Source of the DNA: Saccopteryx bilineata
Lineage: Eukaryota > Chordata > Mammalia > Chiroptera > Emballonuridae
Direction: 5' to 3'
DNA: 64,000 bases
NCBI RefSeq assembly: GCF_036850765.1
Contig: NC_089498.1
Location: 49,899,795-49,963,794 of the forward strand
Shown: piece after piece, positions 23,757 through 34,649 of the stretch
Layout of the letters: every line of letters begins with the position of its first letter
How positions within the stretch are numbered: the stretch's first letter is position 1
Notes under the pieces: model-generated
Database searches by the model: none
The model's input: only the letters and a program-made list of their open reading frames with translations
What the model was told of the DNA's origin: nothing
Program-made: the position numbers and the translations under genes

Positions 23757-23935
23757 GCCTGACCTGTGGTGGCACAGTGGATAAAGCATCGACCTGGAAT
23801 GCTGAGGTTGCCGGTTCAAAACCCTGGGTTTACCCAGTCAAGACACATATGGGAGTTGATGCTTCCCGCTCCTCCCCCCTTTCTCTCTCTCTCTGTCCCT
23901 CCTCTCAAATGAATAAATAAAATCTTAAAAAAATT
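23757..23935 (+). mobile_element. Short tRNA-derived bat SINE
   Basis: The head cctgacctgtggtggcacag and a ggttcaaaaccc B box are followed by tgggagttgatgcttcccgc, a (TC)n stretch and an aaataaataaaatc tail. Confidence 0.88.
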
Positions 23936-23989
23936 TTTTTTTAAAAAGGATGCAGGACATCCATTTATTAAAAGCTCTCCTTACATGTA

Positions 23990-24229
23990 CAGTGGTACCT
24001 TGAGATACAAATTTAATTCGTTCTGTAACAGAGCTTGTAAGTCAGTCAACTCAGATATCAAACTGCCGATACTGGACCCATGCACCAACGCGCCAACTAG
24101 CGGCAGCTTCCGGAATCACGACTCGTACCTTGGAATTTCGCTGGATCTCGAACAAAAATATGGACCGAGTCGCAGCTCGTATCTTAAAAAAATTGTATGT
24201 TGGTCTGTTCATATCTCAGGGTACCACTG
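23990..24229. mobile_element. Tc1/mariner-type MITE (Tigger-like)
   Basis: Inverted termini cagtggtaccttgagatac and, at the other end, the inverse of cagtggtaccctgagatat. A TA dinucleotide flanks both sides (23988-23989, 24230-24231). It is 240 bp long with no transposase. TA target duplication marks the Tc1/mariner superfamily. Confidence 0.85.
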
Positions 24230-24231
24230 TA

Positions 24232-25688
24232 TAGGTAAAAATTCTAAGGCACATTCATGAAATTGCATTGAGAAGACATAGCACACACGCCGGATGCAAA
24301 TGAGATCAAACCTAAAAGACACCATTTAGCAATGAGGATTAAAACAAAATATCCTCAGTAAGACCAGTGTAAAATTGACCCTATTGTAACTTAACAGCTC
24401 ATAAAGGTCTCAGTACCAGAACACAGACCTGGGGGTGTATTTCTGTGATTGTCTAATATTTATAGTTAGAAATCTGAGAACACTTTCAGGTATAAGCTTT
24501 TGTGCTTCGGAATGCAGTTGCAGTGAACGTTAATGCTTGTGTGGACACCAAGGACACAGGTTTATGAATCATGACAGGGCAGTTTTAAAACTCAATCCAA
24601 ACATACTGAAACAATTACTGCATGCAAAACTTAGAACTGAGAATAGAACACAACAGTGTAAGCCTCACTAGCTTCCAGAAATTCTAAGAATAACCAATAT
24701 ACTCGAATAGGGGATGATAATATATCAACCAGTATAACGGGGTCTTTTACAGACATGCCTGAGGGAAGTGAGCATCGTCTGCTGAGCCACAGTGTTCTAA
24801 AGAGGAACATACAGGGTTCTGTTGCAAGCAGGCACCTCTAGCTGACCTAAGCAATAAAGCATTTATTTGGAGGATATTGGGAGCTCATAAAGTCAGAGAA
24901 AAGTGGAAAAAAACAACAACTGGGCTTAGGGTAGAAATACAAAATTCCAGAAGGTTTTTTTGAAAATCAGGACTTGCATAGGAATCTTGCTTTTATTCCT
25001 TCACTGGAATAAATGAACTACCAGCTGTTTATCTTTAAACTATCCTAGTCAAGATTCAAAACCCTAAACGTAAGTGTGCAAACGTAGGTCAAAAATCACC
25101 CCTGGCAGTCCTGGCGCTTTGAGAGAATGACCGACCGCCTAGAACTCCTTGGGCCTAAATGGTTTGAGAGTTAGTATCTGGATTTACCTACTCATCAAAC
25201 TTAGATGTAAAAGACAAGCCATATTCCAAAGGAAACTGAGTGTTGTGGGGAAGGTGGCATGTAAAAGTGACCGGCTGGTCACATAAAACCATAGACATAA
25301 GCACTATGGAGGGCACTCTGTTAACTCAAGTGGGTGTGCTGAAGTATGAGCAATGTGCAGTGCAGTGTGGACAGGCCTGGGGCTGCTTGGTCAATCCCAT
25401 AAGCTCCTGATGGAGTGCTACATGGCGTGCCCAACTCTAGAGCTGGGTGCTCACTTTTTAACTTGTAATATATATTGTTCCAGGTAGTAGGTATAAAAGA
25501 ACAACAGTGGAGACAAGCATAACCTTGGTTTTTGTTTTATTTTCAGAGTATAAGCCCTTTCTTCTAATTGGCAATTAGGGTGAGGGGCTGATCATTCCCC
25601 TTCGTTGAGTCCATCCAGGTAGGTTGGCTCTGGGCTGTAGCTTTAATAAGATTAAGTTGACTGGGCTTACTCTAACCTCTGCCCTCCC
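24232..25688. other. Intergenic sequence, nothing recognised
   Basis: Non-repetitive by eye. I found no exon with splice borders, no SINE head and no inverted-repeat ends. Confidence 0.5.
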
Positions 25689-25838
25689 ATTTAGCTGCCT
25701 TTTGATCTTAGTGTTTGAGCTGGCAGGGATTTGCGTTACACGTTTATATGTTTGTGGTTCTTTGTGTTCAGTTGTGACAGGTTTCTGGCATCCAGTCACC
25801 ATGAGAATGCATAGGACTTCCAGCCCCTCTTCTGTCAT
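25689..25838 (-). repeat. 150-bp inverted duplication, arm 1
   Basis: The minus strand of this stretch matches 33703-33852 on the plus strand over 150 bp with two mismatches. Flanks differ. The surrounding minus-strand frame is open for 111 codons (25910-25575), but I do not recognise the protein. Confidence 0.9.
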
Positions 25839-26926
25839 TTCCTCTGCAAACTCCAGGCCAGGGGGGTTGTCTAGCATGGCAGTTTGTTTTTGGATGTTAT
25901 CAGGTTTCAATCACTATTGTCTGAATGTTGGCTGAATTTTCAACCCTGCAAAGTCTTTCCAGCTCGTCAGGACTGCTCTTCCAAGTACTACATCCAGACT
26001 CAGGACTCTACCTGATGTAAAAAGTACCAATACTCACTTCTGAACGGCTTATTTCTCCTTAGAAGGAAGTTGGTGAAAAATCCCTCACATCCACTGTTCT
26101 TTGCTAGCCTCATAGAAAAGTATTATTATTTTTCTTGTTACTGTGGGAGTGAAGTCTTCTGCGCCCTTCTATATTCTAGCAGAAGAAACTGAGGTATTCA
26201 TTATGTCATGTAAGCTCATTTTTAATGTTACAGGTTTCGATCCCAGGTGGTGAACTTTTGTTATCTATAGCAGTGTAGCCTTAGACATAATTTTTTCTTC
26301 CGTGGGCACCTGTTTTCTTATCTGTAAATAGAAATCATAATGTATACCTTCTGGGATTGTTTTAAGAATCAGTTTGGAAGCTAGGAGGTGAATACAGCTG
26401 TAGGTTATCAGTCCTTACACAAGTCATGTCTGATGCTGGGCTCCATTTCCTTATCTATATGTTAATGGAAATGCTGAAATAGATGTATGTGCTTTTCACT
26501 AAACAGCACATTAGTCATATTGATAGACAGATGGAAGGCCCTTTGTAGTACTGACCTGATCATCAGGTCTTCTAAACTGTTGGCTTTCTTAGCTACTGAT
26601 GGGTGTCAGCATTGGTGAATGGGGCTGTTTTAATAGGCACAAATGATGAAACATGCCATTAGGTAGACAAGTCACAGACATTCCATGTACCTGGTGTTTC
26701 TGCTCATTCAACTCCTTTATCTCCTGGGCTCTGTTGGAGCTGTAAGGTATTTCTTTGGTTGCTAACCCTGAATATCCGAAGATCTGGTACTTTATATAAT
26801 TATTTTTATGATTCGAGGATAGGATGGGAGCTATAACCTCTCTAGTGGTTGATGGAATTAGTTTCTTCCACACATGTTGGTTCTTTGTGGAGGCACTTAT
26901 AGAGAGGCCAATCTTTTAACTAGTTT
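25839..26926. other. Intergenic sequence before the L1
   Basis: No gene or clear repeat is recognised. The last bases form the left target-site copy of the L1. Confidence 0.5.
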
Positions 26927-26947
26927 AAAATACCGGATCAGAGAGAG

Positions 26948-26955
26948 AAGATGGC
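26948..26955 (+). promoter_or_regulatory. YY1-like site at the L1 5' end
   Basis: AAGATGGC lies about 8 bp into the L1 5'UTR. In human L1 a YY1 site at nearly the same place sets the correct transcription start. Function here is inferred. Confidence 0.55.
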
Positions 26956-27081
26956 AGCGGAGTAGGCGGATGCACAGACACCCAGCTCTCAACACCAAAC
27001 TGGAATACAAATCAATTTAGAAAAAATCAGCATGAAAAACCAACACTGAACTGCAAGAACAGCTCTCAAAAACCAAGGAGC

Positions 27082-27437
27082 GCCTGACCAGGCGGTGGCG
27101 CAGTGGATAGAGCATTGGACTGGGATGCGGAAGGACCCAGGTTCAAGACCGCAAGGTCGCCAGCTTGAGAGTGGGCTCATCTGGTTTGAGCAAAAGCTCA
27201 CTAGCTTGGACCCAAGGTCGCTGGCTCCAGCAAGGGGTTACTCAGTCTGCTGAAGGCCCGCGGTCAAGGCACATACGAGAAAGCAATCAATGAACAACTA
27301 AGGTGTCGCCACGAAAAACTGATGATCGATGCTTCTCATCTCTCTTCATTACTGTCTGTCTGTCCCTATCTATCCCTCTCTCTGACTCTCTCTCTGTCTC
27401 TGCTTAAATAAATAAATAAATAAATAAATAAACAAAC
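27082..27437 (+). mobile_element. Rhin-1-like SINE in the L1 5'UTR
   Basis: The head gcctgaccaggcggtggcgc, modules cagcttgagagtgggctcat and cactagcttggacccaaggt, TC-rich 3' part and (aaat)n tail are all well preserved. A 12-bp duplication aaaccaaggagc flanks it (27070-27081, 27438-27449). It is one of the least diverged copies of this family here. Confidence 0.95.
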
Positions 27438-28227
27438 AAACCAAGGAGCAAAGAGGAAGCCACAATAATCCTGGTAAGGAGTGCCTGAATCTCCTCTGCT
27501 TACAGGAAGGGAAGGAGGGGGGTGAGGCTGAGAGCCCAGAGAGGATTTCACAGAGGAAAAAGAGCAGAAACTACTGCTCACAGCCACTTACCTGGTGACC
27601 AGGGAGCAAGGTGGGTTGAAAAGACCAGCTTATCTCCCAAGTGGAAAAGACAGGGAGAGGGACAGACTGTGAGGGGCTAAGGTATGCAAGAAACAAAATA
27701 AAAAAGCTGACTCATTCGTGCTGGAGGCGGCCATAGCTGGGGGAGGGACTGAACCTTTCACAAAACAGAGCTGAAGTGCTTCCGGATCAGAGATCTCCGG
27801 ACATCTATCCAGCTCCAATCAGCACAACAAGACACAGCTGAAAACAAGAAGTGGGGAGGAGGGGCAGTAACTCAGGTCTCCATGGAGATCTGAGATACAC
27901 CTCCCCCTACTGAAGCTGAGAGAAAAAACCCTGCCCCCAGTGAGATTAGTTGGAGGAAGAGACCTTCAGCGTCTCAGGTTACACCCACAGCATTCCTGGA
28001 TACAGTTTCAAGGAAGCCCCCTGCTGAGATCAGTTAACAAGACTATCACCTGTTAAGAAAACAAACAAATCAAGACTTCAAAGCTGCCCAAATCTGAAAG
28101 TGGATTACAAATAATAGCTGATACCAACCCACGAAGACCTAAAAATAACACAACTGAAAACTGGAGGCAGACAACACCAAGCCTAGACTCAATCAACTCT
28201 ACAAATAAAAAAAAAAAGAAGAAGAAG

Positions 28228-29121
28228 ATGAGAAAACAAAGGAGTGCAATCCAAATGAAACCACAAGAGACACTTTCGAGAGATGAACTGAGTGATATGG
28301 AAATAATCAAACTTCCAGATGCGGAGTTCAAAATAATGATTGTAAGGATGCTTAGGGATCTTAGAACAACAATGGAGGGGGAGTTTGAAAACCTAAATAA
28401 AGAAATAGCAAGTATAAAAAAGAATCAGTTGGAGACGACAAATACAATATCAGAAATAAAGACCACAATGGAAGGAATTAAAAACAGGATAGATAGAGCA
28501 GAGGATCGAATCAGCGAGTTAGAAGACAACTGGAATGAAGGCATGAAAGCAGAGAAGAAAAGAGAAAAAAGACTCAAAAAGTCAGAGGAAACTCTTAGAG
28601 AGCTCTGTGACAACATGAAGAGAAATAACATCCGCATCATAGGGGTTCCTGAAGAAGAAGAAAAAGAACAAGGGATAGAGACTTTGTTCAATCATATCAT
28701 AGCTGAAAACTTACCTAAATTAATGCAAGAGAAACTCTCACAAATCCAAGAAGCACAGAGGACTCCATTAAAGAGAAACCCAAAGAAACCTACACCAAGA
28801 CACATCATAATTAAAATACCAAAGCTAAGCGATAAAGAGAAAATATTAAAAGCTGCAAGAGAAAAAAAAGTTATCACCTACAAAGGAGCCCCCATAAGGA
28901 TGACATCTGACTTCTCAACAGAAACACTTGAGGCCAGAAGGGAATGGCAAGAAATATTCAAAGTAATGCAGAACAAGAACCTACAACCAAGACTACTTTA
29001 TCCAGCAAGGCTATCGTTTAAAATTGAAGGAGAAATAAAAAGCTTCCCAGACAAAGAACAACTCAAGGAATTCATTACAACCAAACCAATGCTGCAGGAA
29101 ATATTAAGGGGCCTGGTGTAA
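28228..29121 (+). CDS. L1 ORF1p, RNA-binding protein
   Basis: This 297-residue protein is the L1 nucleic-acid chaperone that forms trimers and coats L1 RNA in cis. Visible parts: an N-terminal segment, a charged coiled coil (about 45-130, with heptad-like [12 protein letters not shown] and [10 protein letters not shown]), an RRM (from [13 protein letters not shown] at about 133 to HIIIKIP near 195), and a C-terminal domain ([22 protein letters not shown]). Human ORF1p is 338 residues; the difference lies mainly in the N-terminal part. No stop or frameshift interrupts it. It ends 67 bp before ORF2, a normal L1 spacing. The first ATG of the frame is used. Confidence 0.92.
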   Translation: MRKQRSAIQMKPQETLSRDELSDMEIIKLPDAEFKIMIVRMLRDLRTTMEGEFENLNKEIASIKKNQLETTNTISEIKTTMEGIKNRIDRAEDRISELEDNWNEGMKAEKKREKRLKKSEETLRELCDNMKRNNIRIIGVPEEEEKEQGIETLFNHIIAENLPKLMQEKLSQIQEAQRTPLKRNPKKPTPRHIIIKIPKLSDKEKILKAAREKKVITYKGAPIRMTSDFSTETLEARREWQEIFKVMQNKNLQPRLLYPARLSFKIEGEIKSFPDKEQLKEFITTKPMLQEILRGLV

Positions 29122-29188
29122 ACAGATAAAGTGGGAAAAGAACACAGAAAAAAAAAAAAGAAAAAGGAATACACCTTTAAAGAAGAAA

Positions 29189-32100
29189 ATGGCAATAAAC
29201 AACTACATATCAATAATAACCTTAAATGTAAATGGATTAAATGATCCAATCAAAAGACATAGGGTAGCTGCGTGGATAAGAAAACAGGACCCATACATAT
29301 GTTGTCTACAAGAGACACACCTTAGAACAAAAGACACACACAGATTGAAGGTAAAAGGATGGAAAAAAATGTTTCATGCAAATGGAAATGAAAAAAAAGC
29401 TGGGGTAGCAATACTTATATCAGACAAATTGGACTTTAAAACAAAGGATATAGTAAGAGATAAAGAAGGCCACTACATAATGATAAAGGGAGTAATCCAA
29501 CAGGAAGATATAACTATTATAAATATCTATGCACCTAATATAGGAGCACCCAAATATATAAAACAGACTTTGATGGATTTAAAGGGCGAGATCAACAGCA
29601 ATACTATAATAGTAGGGGATTTCAATACCCCACTAACATCACTAGATAGATCCTCAAGAAAGAAAATTAAAGAAACAGCAGACTTATTGGAAACACTAGA
29701 TCAACTCGATTTAATAGATATCTTCAGAACCTTTCACCCTAAAGCAGCAGAATATACATTCTTTTCAAGTGCTCATGGTACATTCTCTAGGATAGACCAC
29801 ATGTTAGGGCACAAAAGTGCTCTCAACAAATTTAAGAAGACTGAAATCATATCAAGCACTTTCTCCGATCACAACGGCATGAAACTAGAAATGAATCACA
29901 GCAGAAAAGCTCAAAAATTCTCAAACACATGGAAACTAAATAGCAGGGTGTTAAATAATGAATGGATTAAGAATGAGATCAAAGAAGAAATAAAGAAATT
30001 CCTAGAAACGAATGACAATGAGCATACAACAACTCAAAATTTATGGGACACAGCGAAAGCAGTGCTGAGAGGGAAGTTCATAGCACTACAGGCACACTTT
30101 CAGAAGCTAGAAAAAGCTCAAATAAACAACTTAACCCTGCATCTAAAAGAATTAGAAAAAGAACAGCAAGTAAAGCCCAAATGTAGTAGAAGGAAGGAAA
30201 TAATAAAGATCAGAGCAGAAATAAATGACATAGAGGCTAAAGAAACAATACAGAGGATCAATGAAACGAGGAGCTGGTTCTTTGAAAAGGTAAACAAGAT
30301 TGATGCACCTTTAAGTAGACTCACCAAGAAAAAGAGAGAGAGGACTCAAATAAATAAAATTAGAAATGAGAGAGGAGAAATAACAACTGACACAACAGAA
30401 ATACAAAATATTGTAAGAAAATACTACGAAGAACTGTATGCCAAAAAACTAGACAACCTAGATGAAATGGACAAATTCCTTGAAACATACAATCTTCCAA
30501 AAATCAATCTGGAAGAATCAGAAAACTTAAACAGACCAATTACACCAAAGGAGATCGAAACAGTTATCAAAAAACTCCCAACAAAGAAAAGTCCGGGGCC
30601 CGATAGCTTCACAACGGAATTCTACCAAATATTCAAAGAAGAACTAACTCCTATCCTTCTCAAACTATTTCAAAAAATTCAAGAGGAAGGAAGACTTCCA
30701 AACTCCTTTTATGAGGCGAGCATAATTCTGATTCCAAAACCAGGCAAAGACCACACAAAGAAAGAAAATTATAGGCCAATATCTCTGATGAATATAGATG
30801 CTAAAATCCTCAACAAAATATTAGCAAACCGGATCCAACAATATATGGAAAAAATCATACACCATGATCAAGTGGGATTTATTCTGGGGAGGCAAGGCTG
30901 GTACAATATTCGTAAATCAATCAATGTGATTCATCACATAAACAAAAAGAAGGAGAAAAACCATATGATAATTTCAATAGATGCAGAAAAAGCATTTGAT
31001 AAAATCCAGCACCCACTCATGATCAAAACTCTCAGCAAAGTGGGAATACAGGGAACATACCTCAACATGATAAAAGCCATCTATGAGAAACCCACAGCCA
31101 ACATCATACTCAATGGGCAAAAATTAAAAGCAATACCCTTAAGATCAGGAACAAGGCAGGGGTGCCCCCTTTCACCACTCTTATTTAACATAGTCCTGGA
31201 AGTCCTAGCCACAGCAATCAGACAAGAAGAAGAAATAAAAGGCATTCAAGTTGGAAAAGAAGAAGTAAAACTATCATTATTTGCAGATGATATGATATTG
31301 TATATAGAAAACCCTAAAGTCTCAGTCAAAAAACTACTGGACCTGATAAATAAATTCAGCAAAGTGGCAGGATATAAAATCAATACTCAGAAATCAGAAG
31401 CATTTTTTTTTTTTTTTTTTTTTTTCTGAAGCTGGAAACAGGGAGAGACAGTCAGACAGACTCCCGCATGCGCCCGACCGGGATCCACCCAGCACGCCCA
31501 CCAGGGGGCGACGCTCTGCCCACCAGGGGGCGATGCTCTGCCCATCCTGGGCGTCGCCATGTTGCGACCAGAGCCACTCTAGCGCCTGGGGCAGAGGCCA
31601 CAGAGCCATCCCCAGAGCCCGGGCCATCTTTTGCTCCAATGGAGCCTTGGCTGCGGGAGGGGAAGAGAGAGACAGAGAGGAAGGTGCGGCAGAGGGGTGG
31701 AGAAGCAAATGGGCGCTTCTCCTATGTGCCCTGGCCGGGAATCGAACCCGGGTCCTCCGCACGCTAGGCCGACGCTCTACCGCTGAGCCAACCGGCCAGG
31801 GCAGAAGCATTTTTATACACCAACAATGAACAGTCAGAAAGAGAAATTAAGGAAACAATACCCTTCACAATTACAACCAAAAAAATAAAGTACCTAGGAG
31901 TAAACTTAACCAAGGAGACTAAAGACTTGTACTCGGAAAATTACAAAACATTGATAAAAGAAATCAAGGAAGATACTAACAAGTGGAAGCATATACCGTG
32001 CTCATGGTTAGGAAGAATAAACATCATTAAAATGTCTATATTACCCAAAGCAATTTATAAATTCAATGCAATACCAATTAAAATACCAATGACATACTTC

Positions 32101-33387
32101 AAAGATATAGAACACATATTCCAAAAATTTATATGGAACCAAAAAAGGACACGAATAGCCTCAGCAATCTTAAAAAAGAAGAATAAAGTGGGAGGTATCA
32201 CACTTCCTGATATCAAGTTATACTACAAGGCCATTGTACTCAAAACAGCCTGGTACTGGCATAAGAACAGGCATATAGATCAATGGAATAGAACAGAGAA
32301 CCCAGAAATAAACCCACAGTTCTATGGACAACTGATATTTGACAAAGGAGGTAAGGAAATACAATGGAGTAAAGACAGCCTCTTTAACAAATGGTGTTGG
32401 GAAAATTGGACAGCTACCTGCAAAAAAATGAAACTAGATCACCAGCTTACACCACTCACAAAAATAAACTCAAAATGGATAAAAGACTTGAATGTAGGCC
32501 GTGAAACCATAAGCATCTTAGAAGAAAACATAGGCAGTAAGCTCTCCGACATCTCTCGGAGCAATATATTTGCTGATTTATCTCCACGAGGAAGTGAAAT
32601 AAAAGACAGGATAAACAAATGGGACTATATCAAACTAAAAAGCTTTTGCACAGCTAAAGACAACAAGAACAGAATAAAAAGACAAACTACACAATGGGAG
32701 AACATATTTGACAATACGTCTGATAAGGGGTTAATAACCAAAATTTATAAAGAACTTGTAAAACTCAACACCAGGAAGACAAACAACCCAATCCAAAAAT
32801 GGGCAAAAGAGATGAATAGACACTTCTCCAAAGAGGACATACAGATGGCCAATAGGCATATGAAAAAATGCTCAACATCACTAATCATTAGAGAAATGCA
32901 AATTAAAACCACAATGAGATATCACCTTACACCAGTCAGAATGGCGCTTATCAAGAAAACAACACAGAATAAGTGCTGGCGAGGATGTGGAGAAAAGGGG
33001 ACCCTCCTGCACTGCTGGTGGGAATGCAGACTGGTGCAGCCACTGTGGAAAACAGTATGGAGATTCCTCAAAAAACTGAAAATCGAACCGCCTTTTGACC
33101 CAGCTATCCCACTTTTAGGAATATACCCCAAGGACACCATAGAACGGCTCGAAAAGGAGAAATGCACCCGCATGTTTGTGGCAGCATTGTTCACAATAGT
33201 GAAGATCTGGAAACAGCCCAAGTGTCCGTCAGAGGACGAATGGATTAAAAAACTTTGGTACATATATACTATGGAATACTACTCAGCCATAAGAAATGAT
33301 GACATCGGATCATTTACAATAACATGGATGGACCTTGACAACATTATACGGAGTGAAATAAGTAAATCAGAAAAAAAACTGAGATGA
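29189..33387 (+). pseudogene. L1 ORF2 (endonuclease/reverse transcriptase), split by a VES SINE
   Basis: ORF2p nicks target DNA and reverse-transcribes L1 RNA. From the start at 29189 the frame shows the APE-type endonuclease ([31 protein letters not shown]), then the reverse transcriptase with [14 protein letters not shown] and the catalytic FADD near codon 697. At about codon 740 an antisense VES SINE (31408-31802) with its 12-bp target duplication breaks the frame into a poly-F run. Beyond it the same frame continues without a stop to TGA at 33385-33387, including the C-terminal cysteine motif ([15 protein letters not shown]). Excluding the insertion the length would be about 1,263 codons, close to the usual ~1,275. 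The copy is now dead because of the SINE. Confidence 0.93.
31408..31802 (-). mobile_element. VES SINE inside L1 ORF2
   Basis: The minus-strand head gccctggccggttggctcag ends at 31802. It has a perfect B box and a poly-T start at about 31408-31425. Target duplication agaagcattttt at 31396-31407 and 31803-31814. It contains a short internal repeat of the caccagggggcga unit. Very close to the best-preserved VES copies here, so young. Confidence 0.96.
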
Positions 33388-33450
33388 ATCCATACATAGA
33401 AGGGACATAAAAATGAGACTTAGAGACATGAACAAGAATGTGATGGCAAC

Positions 33451-33518
33451 AGGGGTGGGGGGGTTGGGGGAGGGGGGAGGGGGTGAAGAAGGAGAGAGGG
33501 GTTAGGGGAGGGGAGGGG
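33451..33518 (+). repeat. G-rich tract in the L1 3'UTR
   Basis: Many G runs of four to seven bases (ggggtgggggggttggggg and others) lie on the sense strand. L1 3'UTRs in mammals carry such quadruplex-prone tracts. Confidence 0.85.
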
Positions 33519-33702
33519 CACAAAGAAAACCAGATAGAAGGTGACAGAAGACAATTTAACTTTGCGGGAGGGGTATACAGCACAATCAAATGTCAAAATA
33601 ATCTAGAGATATTTTCTCTCAACATATGTACCCTGATTTATCAATGTCACTGCATTAAATTTAATAAAAAAATATTAATATTAAAAAAAAAATACCGGAT
33701 CA

Positions 33703-33852
33703 ATGACAGAAGAGGGGCTGGAAATCCTATGCATTCTCATGGTGACTGGATGCCAGAAACCTGTCACAACTGAACACAAAGAACCACAAACATATAAACG
33801 TGTAACGCAAATCCCTGCCAGCTCAAACACTAAGATCAAACGGCAGCTAAAT
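33703..33852 (+). repeat. 150-bp inverted duplication, arm 2
   Basis: It starts immediately after the right L1 target-site copy and is the inverse of 25689-25838 with two mismatches in 150 bp. It ends at ctaaat, after which the two copies differ. Confidence 0.9.
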
Positions 33853-34057
33853 AGCCCATTCACAGGGAAATAGCCCATTATTATTTCAACCTTAGCTGTG
33901 CTGAGCTTTGCCTTTCAGCTGTTTGTGAAAAGCAGGGTTATGCAATAAGTATAAATCAAGATCTCTCTTCACCCATAAGTTCTTATAATTTATTACCATT
34001 TATAAGAACATAGACATGTTATTTTAGTCAAGAAGGTGCAGAGGAAGTTGGAAACAT

Positions 34058-34443
34058 GATGGCAGCCTGACTGGTAGCGGGCAGTGGGAACCTTGACCCA
34101 GAGCACTGAGGTCGCCAGTTCGGGAACCTTGACCCAGAGCACTGAGGTCGCCAGTTTGGAGCCCAGAGATCGCCGGCTCTCAGGGCAGGCTCGTCAGCGT
34201 GGGGTCGCTGGCTTGAGTGGGGGGATCATCCACACCATCCCGAAGCTTACCAGCTCGAGCCCAAAGGTTGCTGGCATGAAAAGCCCAACCAAGGTCACTG
34301 GCTTGAGTAAGGGGACACTAGCTCAGCACGTACGAGAAGCAGTCAGTGTACAACTAAACTGAGAGCAACTCCAAGCTGATGCCTCTCATCCTCTCTCCCC
34401 TCTTTCTCTCTCTCTCTCCCAAATAAGTAAGTAAATAAATAAA
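34058..34443 (+). mobile_element. Rhin-1-like SINE with a 36-bp tandem duplication
   Basis: The 5' head is diverged, but the module array (gcttgagtggggggatcatc; agctcgagcccaaaggttgc), agaagcagtcagtgtacaac and the TC-rich tail with (aaat)n identify it. A 36-bp unit is present twice in a row at 34086-34121 and 34122-34157 with one mismatch. Confidence 0.8.
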
Positions 34444-34530
34444 ACATTACGACTTGTTTTATGTAAAGAAATGACATTAGAAGAGCTGTGCCTATCAGTT
34501 TGTTGCTTATGTATTTGAAGGTAATAAAAC

Positions 34531-34598
34531 TATACTGCTCACAAAAATTGGGGGATATTTTAAAATGAATATGAAGTGATAAAATATCCCCTAACTTT
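34531..34598. mobile_element. Mariner-like MITE remnant
   Basis: The run actgctcacaaaaattgg with ggatattttaaaatgaat is partly inverted in gataaaatatcccctaac. The right terminus appears degraded. Family assignment is tentative. Confidence 0.5.
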
Positions 34599-34649
34599 TA
34601 AAAATTAAATTTTTAAAATAAAATTTATGTATTTCATTAATTGAGGTTG

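Larger units (their letters stand above)
26941..33688 (+). mobile_element. Full-length L1 retrotransposon with two nested SINEs
   Basis: This LINE-1 runs from a 5'UTR (start gagagagaagatggcagcgg) through ORF1 (28228-29121) and ORF2 (29189-33387) to a G-rich 3'UTR and A-rich tail. A 14-bp target duplication aaaataccggatca flanks it (26927-26940, 33689-33702). A Rhin-1-like SINE sits in the 5'UTR and a VES SINE in ORF2. Outside the SINEs both ORFs are uninterrupted, so the element was probably competent when it landed. L1 enzymes also mobilise the SINEs and made the COX20 retrocopy; that is established biology for mammals. Confidence 0.95.

Noticed and set aside
25575..25910. 111-codon minus-strand frame as a novel gene
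   Set aside because: No splice signals, promoter or homologue I recognise; part of it is the inverted 150-bp duplication, whose second copy is truncated.
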